Assembly: GCA_022578605.1 (NCBI GenBank)
Contig: MU394155.1
Coordinates: forward strand, 1 to 64,000
Direction: 5' to 3'
DNA length: 64,000 bases
From: Camillea tinctor
Lineage: Eukaryota > Ascomycota > Sordariomycetes > Xylariales > Xylariaceae
Below, piece after piece: positions 45,891-58,127 of this stretch (position 1 is its first letter; each line of letters opens with the position of its first letter). A model generated the notes under the pieces. It was not told where the DNA came from, made no database searches, and saw only the letters and a program-made list of their open reading frames with translations. A program made the translations under genes and the position numbers.

Positions 45891-47608
45891 CTACTAACAA
45901 TGTTAAACAGTTTTGGTTTGTTTACACCTACATATCTTTCAACTGTTTCCAAAGCTCTGTCTGGATACACCAGAAAAGATCAGGCAAATACCCATTCCTG
46001 CTTTGCAATGGGATCTAGGCTGTGTGATTAATGGCCGCTCCTTGGTGAGATTTCAAAACCTTCCGGGAGGACGAAAGTGTCAGCCGTTCAAATGAAACAC
46101 AAGTTAATTTTACCGGGCTTACAGGATTTTAAGAAAGTGTATTACACTGTGATATAAAACCGTTCTGGTATCATGTGCTGTGCTTTTCGGTACCTAGCAA
46201 GTTTGACCACATCAACAGATATGATGTCAAACCTGCTGACAAAGTTTGTGTATTGGGAATCGGCAAATTTTACATCAAGGGAATGCTATAGATGTTGTAC
46301 GAGCTGGTGTAACGATAGACATGGATGGTATGGTTATAATGCCATGTCCGAGGGGTAATCGCCTTTGAGCAGTAGGGAAGTTATACAAGCTTGTCTACGT
46401 GGCATGTGATATACCATGTGTACTCTCGCATAGGGCCGTGAAATCACCTTGGACGGCCCGGATACCTCAAATACGTAAGATAATGTACGATCATCTGGAA
46501 CTTATCAATCTTATGATAACTACACCAGCGGCGGGAGCCGGTAAAGTATACGGAGACGTTAGGTAGTAAATAACTTCAGTGTGGTGCACTCCATCCCCCC
46601 CCCCCTGGCTTAGTATATAAAACTTTATGGTCCTCAGAGACTAGTGTTTTTTGAAGCACTGACTTCGCGCATCATCTCAGTGACATCTTATTTGTCCTAC
46701 TTGGAACCCCCTCATGATCATATTTGGTGCCTAGACTGTTCTTCCTCTTGGCTTTGAGGTGATAAACAGTCATACTTTACCACGCACGTACGAGTAGTAT
46801 GATCTTGATATTTGTGACACGATGAATTCCCTAAATCTCCTCTCTTTTCACTTGGATAATTCTTGAAACATCGAAGAAGACTTAGAAATATGTATCAGTC
46901 TTGCGATAGGAACTATTTTTGATAATTAAAACAGTGTGAATGAATCCGGCGTTTGATCGCGACCTCACAGGATATACTCTAATAAGATGCAATCCAACGG
47001 TCTAATTGATATATGGGGAGTTAAACTAAGGGAGAAGGATCCGGATATTTAGAATAGGCCGTATTAACTGAAAGGTTATGAACAATCAAAGCCCTCCTTC
47101 CCAAAATTTCATTATATCGCAGCTAATTGTAGAAGTAAGCTTCATGTAGTTGCTGTGAATGCATATGTGGGCGTAAAACACACCGAACATTATTATAAGA
47201 CTTTAGATAGGTGTCTATATAATTGCAATGAATCTCGCTATAATATTCATAAATTCTGATATGGTTAGGCATCTAGGTGTTCTGTGGGCGATGTAAAAAA
47301 GCACCCGGTGCCATCATATCCCTGTAATAGTCCCAGATGGCTGAGCTATAAAATGATATCTAGGATGGTAGATCGTATTGAGTTGATGGGTTAATTGGTT
47401 GAGAGAACTCCAAATGAACGTCTGAGAATACAGGCTAGCCACGTGCGGTGGTCAGCATACAAGCTCACTAGCGAGCGAGCCGCGGAAATCATATAACGCG
47501 ATAGCCGCTACTATAGCACATAGGCCACGTTGTCAGATTCTCGGCACGGGTGAGAGGAAAGGTAAACAAAAACATCACCATCCACATAAAAAAGAGGGAG
47601 GAAATACG
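45891..47608. other. Intergenic, no gene supported
   Basis: Contains a C-run (about 46595) followed by TATATAAA (about 46614), but no convincing reading frame after it. Confidence 0.45.
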
Positions 47609-48211
47609 ATGGCAAGGACTCGCACATCCGATCAAAAGATATTCACAAGACCGGCACCGTCGGCGGTCACGTATGATCTCTCGATCCCGGACCAGGCCAC
47701 TATTAAACTGCCTCCCGGCTCGGCATGGACATCGGGTCCACATTGGCATAGCAGGCATACCGAGTTTATACAAGTACTATCAGGCCGAGCGGAGGTCATG
47801 CTTCACGGGACGGTGATGCCGACCGTGGGCGCCGCCGATGGTGTTATCATCGTGCCCCGCGGCACGGTCCACGAGTGGCGGCGAAGCCAGGATGCGGGAC
47901 TGGATAGCGAGCTGGTAGTAAGGGAATGGACGGACCCGAAAGACGGCCAGAAGGAAACGTTTTTCCGAAATCTCAACAGCATTATCCTTGACGCGATCAA
48001 AGGAGGCGATGGTAGCTGGAGGATGCGCACGCTAAATTTAGAGCTGATGAATCTTTTTTGGAGGATGGATAATTGGCCCCTGTTTTTGAGTACGTCTTGG
48101 CCAGGATTCATACAAGGCATCGCAACGCGGACGGTGCTTTGGGGATCGGTAATTCTGGGCAAGGTTCTTGGTTGCCGCGGTTTATATGGGGAATATTATG
48201 ACACGGAGTGA
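47609..48211 (+). CDS. Cupin-domain protein with hydrophobic C-terminal segment
   Basis: A 200-residue, single-exon protein. Cupin motif 1 is complete: G43-P-H45-W-H47-x4-E52-x6-G59. Motif 2 is GVIIVPRGTVHEW with His88. His45, His47, Glu52 and His88 are the expected metal ligands, so it is probably a metal-dependent small-molecule enzyme or binder. The C-terminal ~55 residues (WPLFLSTSWPGFIQGIATRT, TVLWGSVILGKVLG) are hydrophobic and may associate with membrane. Such single-domain fungal cupins are common in accessory metabolism loci, but the reaction cannot be stated. Start ATG 47609 has purine at -3 and is the first ATG of the frame. Confidence 0.85.
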   Translation: MARTRTSDQKIFTRPAPSAVTYDLSIPDQATIKLPPGSAWTSGPHWHSRHTEFIQVLSGRAEVMLHGTVMPTVGAADGVIIVPRGTVHEWRRSQDAGLDSELVVREWTDPKDGQKETFFRNLNSIILDAIKGGDGSWRMRTLNLELMNLFWRMDNWPLFLSTSWPGFIQGIATRTVLWGSVILGKVLGCRGLYGEYYDTE

Positions 48212-49623
48212 TTTTTCTGTCAACAGAGAATTATGAATAACGATTACGACTATGTCATATATGGATACATGGGAATAATTAGATTAATTTCCTACTGGGT
48301 TATGATCATATGAATTCATGACTACGCATATATCTTAATGTACCTAAATACATTAAGCGTGCAGGTTCGTATGTTTTGACTTGTCTTCTCTGTAATGTAT
48401 TCACTATGTCTGAGCCCCACCCTGATGAACCTGTGATTTACCTCCAACGACTTTCAGGAGAACGCCTATAGTCTCAGCATATATCTTACGAATTAGGGTT
48501 GTGAACTGAATTTGGTAAATCGCATATAAATATTTGTAGATAAATATACTCATGCATCTATTAAACCTGTCATGAAACTATTTACTGAGTCCATTACAGT
48601 TCCTCTGTAGGACATTGAAATAATCACAGGAAACTAGGGGGGAAAACGAGACCTGCTCTATTATTTAGTCTAACCCTGGAGACTGGGGAGGCTGGATGAG
48701 TTCGAGGTGGTCTACTTGTTGACCGTGGGCTCAGGTTTAGTAGATTTGCTTCTCCTTCACAAGAGTCTTCGCCATACTCTTCTAGACCCGAGAACCTCCT
48801 GAAATCCTATGATGATAGATTAACCTAACAAAACAACGCATCCAAGTCCATTGGAGATGGTCGGGTGACTAACGGCACTTGATATCGCGCGTATTAATAT
48901 GCACCAGAATGTTCAATGTTTGAAAGGGTGCTACTAATGAGAAGGCAGTGGAAGAACTGGAAAAACAGAGACGTCAGCAGGGTATGGTAATGAGTGTTCG
49001 CGGTCATGGTTCGTTACAACAGTATTTTCTGATAAAGATGTAAATCATTCCTTGCTTAAGCACTGGTGTGAGACATAATACAATGACGTTACCGTGACGT
49101 GCGTAAGCACCCGTGACACATCGGGGCTTTTCTTCTCCCTTTCGTTGGTGTTATGTCTCATTACATAGATTATTCAAGTCCCCGTTATGAATATCATTAC
49201 TCTTCCCTAAAGCTATTTCTACCTGAGAAGTACAGAATCTTATTATTCTCAAATATCTGAATTATTATTATATATTCAAACACTACCTATAGGCGTCATC
49301 GCGAACGAATTATTAGATGCGCGACGTGACCCCTTATTCCTAACTTGTCCACCGATTCTAGCAAACAAGTACCGCAAGGACCTAATGTATGTTTATGTAT
49401 CTAGATATGTAATGGCATCCCATGTATTTGCAGTTCTAGTTCCTCGCACAACAAGAACAATAACGACGACAACAATGCGGTCACCCAAGTTCTTCCTAGG
49501 TTCCCCGTGACACGTATTGCTATTGTATAATGTTGCTTCCATGTAATTCGAGTGTCGAATCAATTACTATCAACTACTGGTTTCCTCTTGCTAATAACTT
49601 AGGCTAGTATCTGTCTATCGCAT
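48212..49623. other. Intergenic between convergent genes, no gene seen
   Basis: No open frame above chance and no RNA gene recognised. Confidence 0.5.
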
Positions 49624-50685
49624 CTAAATTTCGCTCTCAGCAAAGTCGATATATTTTTTAGAATGTGCAATATTCAAGTGGAACCCAGACTTTCGCAACC
49701 TATTCCTCATATTATACCACACAGCACCTTCTTCATCCTGTATCCATTTAGCATAACCCCAATCCGCATCTGATTCGCTATCCTGGCGGTATCGACATAG
49801 GCCAAAGTCTATCATCTTCGGCTTATATGAATTGCAACCCATCTGTCTAGGGATAACAAGGAAGTTATCTGGCCTAACATCTTTGTTGAGTATATTCTTT
49901 CCATCCAGAATGTGTACGGCGTCCGCGGCATCATTAACTATCTGTTGCCATTTACTTTCTGGGGCAAACTTTCCTTCGCCTAGGGTGGATAAGTTGAACC
50001 CATCTATAAACTCGATGATGATGCCGCGTATCTCGAACATGGTCCGCATATCGTAAGACATCACCTCATGTGGGGTTGTATCATCCTGCTTGAAAAAGCC
50101 ACCCGAAGCATCTTGGGAGTTCAGAGAAACAGACGCTAAGAATTTGGGGATCTCCTCTCCCTGATGTTCTTCCAAGCTTTTGTAAACAGAAACTTCGGTA
50201 CTATGTTGTATTGCGGATTGATGAGTGAGATATGCCTCGGTCTGAGCATAGCTCCAACTCTCTTCGCTGCTAGTATCACTATCGCCGTCGCCAATACTTT
50301 CACTTTCTTCGACAACATCCTTCAGCCACGGAGGCTCACCTTTTCCTGCGTCGATGATACCCTTCAGCCATGCAGCCGCACCCTCATTTTTGACAAATTC
50401 TACAAACTCTTTCTCAACAATGTTTGTCCAAATAGGGGCGTGGAAGTCTTCTCGTAGAAATTTCGAGTGACGCCGGTCGTATAATTTGAGAAAGACAATT
50501 GTGCCTTGATCTATGTTACTTTCGCCCCCATTCACGACTTCTACCACGAGACCACATGATTGTGTGTATGGCTTCCTAGTCTCTCTCACTATTATTTCTA
50601 GTTGGGCGCTTGCTAAATCTCCATAATCGCTAAGAGCTAACTTGAGAGTCTGTCCAACTTCGTAAATTGGACTATCGGTACCCAT
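49624..50685 (-). CDS. Fungal protein-kinase-like protein
   Basis: A 353-residue, single-exon member of the fungal kinase-like group found as expanded families in filamentous ascomycetes. Visible elements: VFLKLYDRR with candidate ATP-lysine Lys67, an acidic Ser/Glu/Asp insert (~125-145), a probable helix-C region ending IPKFL (~180), hinge-like IIIEFIDGFNL (222-232), catalytic loop ILNKDVRPDNFLV (Asp269, Asn274) and MIDFGLC with Asp293 of DFG. The usual His of HxD is Asn. Catalytic Asp, Asn and DFG Asp remain, so activity is possible. Length is normal for the group. Substrate is unknown, and aminoglycoside-phosphotransferase-like activity is an alternative. Confidence 0.75.
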   Translation of the reverse strand: MGTDSPIYEVGQTLKLALSDYGDLASAQLEIIVRETRKPYTQSCGLVVEVVNGGESNIDQGTIVFLKLYDRRHSKFLREDFHAPIWTNIVEKEFVEFVKNEGAAAWLKGIIDAGKGEPPWLKDVVEESESIGDGDSDTSSEESWSYAQTEAYLTHQSAIQHSTEVSVYKSLEEHQGEEIPKFLASVSLNSQDASGGFFKQDDTTPHEVMSYDMRTMFEIRGIIIEFIDGFNLSTLGEGKFAPESKWQQIVNDAADAVHILDGKNILNKDVRPDNFLVIPRQMGCNSYKPKMIDFGLCRYRQDSESDADWGYAKWIQDEEGAVWYNMRNRLRKSGFHLNIAHSKKYIDFAESEI

Positions 50686-51296
50686 TTTTGCATGGAGAAG
50701 AGCCGAAGGTAGATGTAGGAGTTGAGGGTAATACGATATATGCCGCAGGCTAGGTAACAGCTGTAATGGATGAAAGGGATCGGAAATGGATGTTGCATTG
50801 AAGATGGATGGGGGGGGGGGGCTACGACTGGTTATGGATTGTGCTTACATATAGGGTTTGTTTACGAAGGCACGTTAATATCAGACATCACAATTTCAAG
50901 TACCAGTATATATAAAAATGAGTCAAGGGAAATGCTGCCTAAAATGCGGTTGGTCCTTTCAAAGAAGTGCTACCGCATACTACTAAGTAAGCGGATCACC
51001 CAAGACGCCATATTGTTTCATTGGAGGAGTATACGGCCAAACAAAAATGGGTCACTATCATGACAGACGAGTTAGAAATTAGATGCTATATTTTGCGCGC
51101 ACTCAAAGCATTATCCACAAGTAAATCCCCTCCTCTATTGTGGACTAAAAGGGGGTTAGTCCAGAGAAAGACCGTCAATGATGGTATATCAAATCTAGTT
51201 GAGCACGATAATTAAACTGATCCTCCCAAAATGCACATTATTTTTGGCCAATCTTCCCTATCTCATTTTTATACCATATCTGATTTTAAGAGTTAG
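50686..51296. other. Intergenic, no gene seen
   Basis: Contains a run of G (about 50810-50821). Promoter of the kinase-like gene and 3' flank of the OYE gene. Confidence 0.5.
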
Positions 51297-52668
51297 CTAG
51301 TAATATGACATCAGGAATTCCCGTATGACTTGACTTACATGTTCCGTGCCGGCACCAAGCGCCTTCACACCAATTGCCCTCATCGCCCACGAAGGCGGAA
51401 CTCGTTTCACAGATATAGATGCATCTTCATCCTTAATATTTGGGTTGAGGAAAAGCGTCTTGGGAATCTTCGGGTCCATCACTGCTGGCCGGCCAAGACC
51501 GACTAGGTCACATGCGTTACTAGAAATTGCCGTCTCCATGCCTCGACGAGTTCGAAACCCCCCGGTGACCATGAGAGGTAGGTCTGGGAGATCACGCCGA
51601 ATAGCTTGGGCAAATTCTAAGAAAAACGCCTCACGGGCTACGGTTCTTGAAGATGGATTCGATGCTCCGTTAGATTCAGACAGTCCTACGTTCATCTTAA
51701 TGGGCAACTTTGTTAGCTAATTTCACTAATGGATATGTAATATGACATTAGACTGTCGCCTTACCGTAGGGTTTTCATAACTCCCGCCACTGATCTCTAG
51801 GAAGTCTATCTCAGTGTCTGCAATCAACCTCAATTGCTCGAGACACCCCTGAAAGTCGGTAGCTGACTGATGATCCACCGAGTTTAGTTTAATGCCAACG
51901 CAAAACTCTCGAGGAACCACCGAACGTATGGCACGAAGTATTTCAACCACGATCCTGGCGCGTTTAGTAGGCGAACCTCCATAGTCATCGGTCCTCTTGT
52001 TCGACTGGGAAGAAAGGAACTGAGATAGCAAGTAGCCGTGTGCAGCATGAACCTCCACTCCCGCAAAGCCCGCCTTAGAAGCAAGAAGAGCCGTATCAAC
52101 AAATGCATTTATGACATGTTCGATGTCTTTAATCGTCATCTCCCTAGGTGTACCGAAAACCACAGCATTGATTGTATGAGGTATGAGACCGTCGCCGAAA
52201 TTGAGCCCGATGGCGCTGGGTGCTATGTTCTTTTGGCAGAGACCACGCTGTCCAGCCCCTATTGGTGATTGTCGGCCTGGATGATTGATTTGAACCAAGG
52301 TTGGTGTTCCAAAACGTTGGCATTTTTTCGCCCAAGCTGACCAAGATTTCAACATATCATCATAGTTTGCAGAACCATTAAAAGATATGCCGCCAGCGGA
52401 TCCTAGATAGGTAGCATCTACCTGAACATTTCCTAGAAAGTTGATCTATTAGCAACATCCAAAAGTCATAGTTGGGATCTTGTTACGAACCTGTGAGAAG
52501 CATACCCCAGCCGCCATCACCCCATGCATCATATATTGAGTTGAGCTTTGAGCTTGGAAATTTATTTTTGTCCGCTAAATCCTCTGCCATTGCAGCTTTA
52601 ACGAGCCGGTTGGGTAAAGTGAGGCCACATTTGAGCGGTAATGGACTGGAGATTTGTAGATTAGCCAT
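51297..52668 (-). CDS. NADH:flavin oxidoreductase / Old Yellow Enzyme family
   Basis: Three exons: 52668-52491, 52432-51765, 51707-51297; 418 residues. FMN enzymes of this family reduce activated C=C bonds of enones or open related substrates with NAD(P)H. Visible motifs: N-terminal LPNRLVKAAMAEDLAD, LVQINHPGRQSP (105-116), the active-site region VEVHAAHGYLLSQFLS with His188 and His191, NKRTDDYGGS (204-213), and the C-terminal FMN-phosphate loop LMVTGGFRTRRGM followed by DLVGLGRP. Length is normal. The GTTCGT donor of intron 1 is slightly unusual, but the splice restores LLTGNVQVD. It lies 1.2 kb downstream of the FMO-like gene on the same strand. Confidence 0.92.
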
Positions 52669-53904
52669 GACAAAAGTTAGTCTACGCTGAACCTCGAGAA
52701 TCCTGTTGCTCGTAGCTATTTCTTTTTCTTAACACGGGTTCTAAGAAGATTGTGAGAGCAGTGTTAAATGAATTCACCCCCCAAGGTATTGTATTAGGCG
52801 GATAACTGTTGGCTGTGGTTAAGTGTTTCTACGAGTGTATAATACAACTTGTTTCAACACAATGGTCAAGTATATATAGATGGGCTGTGTGGGTGGTTAC
52901 ATAATTTTTAATACTTATCCACCTTATTCTAGTAAATACTGCTAAGGGGCTCTCGGACAGATTCAGTGCACGAAGATCTCTTGTTGAACCTAGGTCAACA
53001 GCTTGTACGTCTAAGTTATAACTACGATACCATAGGTGAATTGATGTTAGCGCTGGGTCAATGGGGATAGGAGCTCTAATCCGGCTTTGCGGCCATAGCC
53101 TATGTGCGACCCACCCGCAATCATATACTCAACATTGATAGATCAGCCGAGGTATATGGTGCTACTTGATGATTAATGTCTCCTATATTGATTGTAGGGT
53201 TCGACATTAGTAAAGGCAATGGAGGAAAACTATTCAAACGCTTTAATAAACCCGAGGAATAGACCCGGCTCTTCTTAATCCCCGCCTAGTGATTTCAATT
53301 AATCCGTGTCGGGTTGCAGTTCGCCCGTCGGTTATGAGTTGGCCCAACTTGAAGTTTGTCGAATGTACTAAGTTAGGCGGTCGTTAAAATAGCGGGACGC
53401 TATAAAAATGGAGTGGCTCGATGGGACTTTGTTAAGTTAAGCACTCTCTTAGCACGAACTCTGGACATATTAAGACTTCTTCCTAGTTGTAAGGGAATGA
53501 TAAGAATCAGTATATACACCAAACCAGACTAGCAAGATACCAATTTAAGATAGGGGCACAGATGATTGGTAAGTATGTACTATAAGAAACACATACTAGT
53601 ATATGCATAGAGGTATACTTCACAGTTTTTTCTCTCTATGATTAGATATTAGACATGGAGAATTGTTAAACTCCCCAAAAGGGCTGCTGTCATTATGTTG
53701 AATAGCACCAGTGTAAGAGTAGCTTTGCAAATTCGACCATTGTAAGTAGCAAGAAATCAGGACGTAATGATCACTCTATCATCACTAAGATATTTTCTCG
53801 ATGTAGATATATCTAACTTAGCAAATGAAGTCCTTGGAAAATTCCTGATTTAAAGAAACTCAACTCGTTGAATATAGTTGACATTCAACCGACAATCGAC
53901 TCTT
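52669..53904. other. Intergenic between OYE and FMO-like genes
   Basis: No gene seen. Short frames only. Confidence 0.5.
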
Positions 53905-56080
53905 TTATGCTTCGTCCCTATACGCTACCGGCAGGCGCCCTTCGACGGCCATCTTAATCTGCATCGCCAGTAATTTTGACTGATAACGATGATGGTTCGC
54001 AACGCCGCACATCACCCAGAAGTTCGGAAGATTCTTCTGCTGTTTCCAAGCCCCCCGGATTTGGCCTTCCTTGTCGAGACCCCACACCATGTCCATCCGA
54101 GACGCGACATAATCGCCGCCAGCGCCAAGTATACTGGGTACGTTATCCCTCATGTTGAGATCCGCGAACCCCGTGCACCAGATCACGGCATCTGCGTCTA
54201 GCTGGGTTCCGTCGCTGAACTGTAGCCCCGAGGGTGTGAAAGCTGTGGGGACGACTCCGGACTTGACCCCTACTGCGCCGGAAGCGATCGGTAGCGTACC
54301 CCCTTCGAAATCGACATAATGACCACCACCTCGGACTAGCAGGTGCCACGTAATATCTCCGTCAGTCCTCACCTGAAAGCCGGTTTCAGATAGCCGCTGG
54401 TATCGACCACTGCAAAACTACGTGAGTAACTTTTCGTTGAATTATACCACCCCTCAACGGCGTGGGTCATACTTACGGTTCGGCGGCAGCGAGCCCCATA
54501 AATCTATTCCGGAGTAACTGGCCACCAACCGCCAACGGAGTTGCGGCCCTGACTGCGTCTTCGGTGTCGAGATCGTCAGGTACCTTAGGTGGCCCGACAA
54601 GATATACATCAGGAATCAGATATGTGGGTGCTCTTTGCACCATCGTTGTCCTCAGACCCGCTTCGTAACAGTCATTCATCACGTCGAATCCCGTGTTTGC
54701 CGACCCGATTACCAGTGCTGACTTCAAGATTATTTCATTTTAGCTGAATTTATCTACAGAACCTAATTTTAAAGGGTCCTGCGAAATGGTTTGACTTACC
54801 TTAGCTCCCTGTTGCTTCAACAAGTTTGCACTTTTGAACTCGACTGAATGTACACTGATACCTCTGTACTTTTCGGCGTTTTTGACAGGAGGCTTCCACG
54901 GTATTTGACATCCAGCCCCAGTGGCTAAAACCAATTGTTTGCAGGATACCAATTTGGTGCCATGAGGAGTGTTGAGTTTGACGTGCCAAGTCTGCGCTTT
55001 CTCATCGTATTCCGTAGCCTCCACTGTCGTTGACAATTGAACATTCAGCTGAAATTTCTGTGCGAAATTCTCTAGATGGTCTGCAAGGTTCTCTCTGGTG
55101 AGGTAGACAGGGTATTCGTCGGGGTAGGCTGTAGAGAAGGATTGTCAGTCTTGGTATTGAAATTTGGGAAGATATACTAAAACTAGGAACTCACGCGCCC
55201 AGGGTAACGGTACAATATTCTTTTCGAGGTGAAACTTCATATAATCGTACCGATTTCGCCAGTTATCACCAACTCGAGCGTTTCTCTCTACAACAAGGTG
55301 GCGAACACCCAGAGCTTTCAATCGTGCGGCGAGACAGATTCCACTAGTTTTCAATCATTAGTATCACAGCTCTATGTCGCTAGGTGTTGAGAATGGCTAT
55401 ACGAGTTGCCTCCCCCAATAATTAGAGCGTCTGTCTCAATGTGGCTTTTTGTTTCCTGGTTTAACAGTGGCATATCCAGAAGTGCCCGGTTTTGTGGGAA
55501 TTCCGCAAGGTCTTGTAGCCATGTCCCAAGGATCCATATCTTCCAGGCAGTCGAACCATTCGAATTCGTTTGGGGTAATATCATCAACTTCCCACGGCAG
55601 ATGCCTGGTGGATTTAGAGTCTCGAATGTGAACTGGCAAGTTAACCATGACTAGATGATTATAACACCGTTTAATAACTACTGAAGATTATGGGTACTCT
55701 TGAGCACGGACACCTACCAGAGTAGAGGATGCCTTTATAACGCTAGAAGACCCCTGGATTATGGCGATATATGCTATTTGGCGTAGTTGGCTCATCTGCC
55801 TCAGAGCATGTGCAACTATTTCATGTCCCCTAATCGATCTAAGATTCCAAGTCAATGCAAGCAGATCCGTCCAGTATGCCTGCTGCTCGTAAAAACAGTC
55901 CTCCAGGTCAGACTCGCTGCCACTTGCAAGGGCCGCATCAAGATCTCTAAGGACCTGAAAGCAAATTGTGGCCGCTTGATCGTCTGTCATTCCGACCAGA
56001 GGCGGGGTCGACGGTAATGGTTTGTACACATCTTTGAACAGGTTCGCTGCCTGCGGATAGTCGACGTTCGAAACCGACAT
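53905..56080 (-). CDS. FMO / Baeyer-Villiger-like flavin monooxygenase
   Basis: Six exons: 56080-55718, 55650-55403, 55343-55195, 55128-54800, 54721-54477, 54409-53905; 612 residues. It has an N-terminal ~180-residue region with SnoaL/NTF2-like character, then a Class B flavin monooxygenase core: FAD-binding GGGNSG (200-205), ERNARVGDNWRNRYD, FMO signature Y341-R-G343-x3-H347-x3-F351, NADP-binding GSANTG (369-374) and a late ATG/CTG stretch (VIWCTGFADL). Such fungal enzymes oxygenate ketones, amines or sulfur compounds. Which of these applies cannot be told. The reading frame shifts between the exons, so no single frame shows the gene, but the splices are all GT...AG and join family-consistent sequence. 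Length is usual for this fungal group (about 600). Confidence 0.9.
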
Positions 56081-57614
56081 TATGTTTGATAATAGATCAA
56101 TATACTTCAGGGTTTACTGGGTAGTGAAATATACAAAGTAACTATCTTTAAATATTGCAGCACAACGACCCCGCGTTAGAGTAAGACATAATCGACTTCC
56201 GTCTTGACACGCTATCTTGTAATCCTCGAGTTCCCTGCCTTGATGATTTTAGCCTACTGTCCAACCTCGGCAACCGGCAAGCACTTCACCGTGGATCAAC
56301 GTTTCCCCACGCCATTGCACAATGTTGGTCGGCATGTAAATTCTATAGGGTGAGGTGGGGGAGGATGGTATGGGAGTTGGGGTTATCCCAGTGGTCTATC
56401 CCTATAGAAACCTTTTATTAAGTAACGTCTCGGGTCTAATCGTTGTGACCATACCCAGGAAAGATCCGCCGAGTTGGGTACAATAAGATATCGTGTATAA
56501 ATGTAAGCATACTACCCTCAAAAGTGCTTTATACTCTAGTTACATTCCAGAGGACTTAAGGGATGTAAAAAGTTCCTACCACATAACGAATTGAACAGAG
56601 AATACGTTTCGAAAGAAATGCTTACTTCTCGCCACGTATTTCCTATAATGGAACTTTTTCATAGAAACTTCTTTACTCATGACAGTCAACACTACATAGA
56701 AATGGGTGGAATAGTATGATACTGGTCTGAGAGAGGATAATATGGAGGGTAAGTAGGTAGAAGCGGAAAGCCCATATATATAGGATACGTACGTAGTAGC
56801 TATTGGCATAGGATTGTATAGGTGGGGTGGTTACCCCATATTCCAACAAGCGACCAAGACACGCTATTATACGACCTTACTATTTCCACCAGTCATTAGA
56901 AGGTCTAGACGAATTAAATTGTCCCGTAGGCATTTCTGATATTAATAGCCATAAAGCACGTGATTGCATGTACATTCCGTCACATACGCACAGAATCACA
57001 AGACCAGTTCCGTGACACAGCATCGTGCCAACATTGCAGGGACTTGCTTTGTGCGGCTCACAACATCGGCCGCAACCGGGAAAAAGCATATGATAAACGA
57101 CAGTTGATATGTGAGGAGGCAACAACAAAGGGACTCAGAAGGGAATATTCCGTTACAATTTATATATAGCAGGAGGTAATTTCGGTCCGAAGAGTTAAAA
57201 GTGTATACCTAATCGATGTCAAGGGTCGGGAACTACAAAAGAGATTTTAAAAGATAATATTCATAATAGTATCACTATTATATAAAGATATAATTCTAAA
57301 ACAAGATACATAGACGTGACAAGCTCGCTCACGGACAACACTCTACACTCGTAAGTATCCTCCCCTCCCCCTAAAAAACACACTAGTTTTATGATTATAT
57401 GTTACAGACAAAAGCATATGCTAATTGCCTTTTGACAATTAGCTCGTATATATGGCACTGCAACATCATAAGAATTGTATCTGTCGGAATTCTGATGTCT
57501 ATAGCGTATTTTCTCCCAACCCGATTGTCGATAGTTGTCCAAACGATACATATAATTGACAGAGAGGCTGGAAGATCATGTGACGATTCCAGTCACTAGT
57601 TTCGTAACAGCAGA
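56081..57614. other. Intergenic, no gene supported
   Basis: Short frames at 56576-57599 look random. No RNA gene recognised. Confidence 0.45.
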
Positions 57615-58127
57615 TTACCGTATGGAATCGTAGGCACTGTTCATATGGGGCTCCCATTCGTCGAAGTAATCCTCATCTCCGGCATAACTCTGGTAGCGCC
57701 CCCGTTTTCTTGGAGTCTCATCGACGATGATATCGTCTAGGTTAGGACAACTATCTTCCTCTCCTGGATGGTTATCTTGCGTTGACTCGGCGTTATCTTG
57801 GTTGGTCACTTGGTTCCTGTCAAGTTTTTCGCTCTCCTTCTTTAGTCTTTCGGCTCTTTTCTCTTTCCCGCGCGTTGACATAGCCTTCCTCTGACACTCT
57901 CTGATGTTGCACCATCTAGCATCCTTTTTCTTCAGCTTCGTCCCGCAGTTCTCGCAGTTGTTCACCGGGTTCTTCCTCCGGTAATCTTCGTTATATTTGG
58001 CACGCTGGCAGTCTGTTCTTGTGCAGAATTGGTATTCCGGTCTATCATATATCGGCATTTGACAGTGTCGACATGGTTTCTCGCCAACGGTGTACATCAC
58101 CGTACTATTGTATTGGTATGCTGACAT
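57615..58127 (-). CDS. Small protein with duplicated four-cysteine (zinc-finger-like) module
   Basis: Starting at ATG 58127 (context GCAACCATGTC), 170 residues. The frame is open a further 255 bases upstream, but that part is not protein-like and is probably leader. Two similar modules: Cys19-x2-Cys22-x12-Cys35-x4-Cys40 followed by QRAKYNEDYRRK, and Cys58-x2-Cys61-x11-Cys73-x4-Cys78 followed by QRKAMSTRGKEKR. Each looks like a small Zn-binding knuckle with a basic helix. Next comes a charged linker, then the acidic/hydrophobic NLDDIIVDETPRKRGR (a SUMO-interaction-like core beside an NLS-like basic patch) and an acidic, Tyr-rich C-terminus. No known family is recognised. A nuclear, nucleic-acid- or protein-binding role is inference. 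Confidence 0.7.
   Translation of the reverse strand: MSAYQYNSTVMYTVGEKPCRHCQMPIYDRPEYQFCTRTDCQRAKYNEDYRRKNPVNNCENCGTKLKKKDARWCNIRECQRKAMSTRGKEKRAERLKKESEKLDRNQVTNQDNAESTQDNHPGEEDSCPNLDDIIVDETPRKRGRYQSYAGDEDYFDEWEPHMNSAYDSIR

Noticed and set aside
25731..56080. A secondary-metabolite biosynthetic cluster
   Set aside because: Tailoring-type enzymes and transporters are present, but no PKS, NRPS, terpene synthase or pathway-specific Zn2Cys6 regulator is visible.
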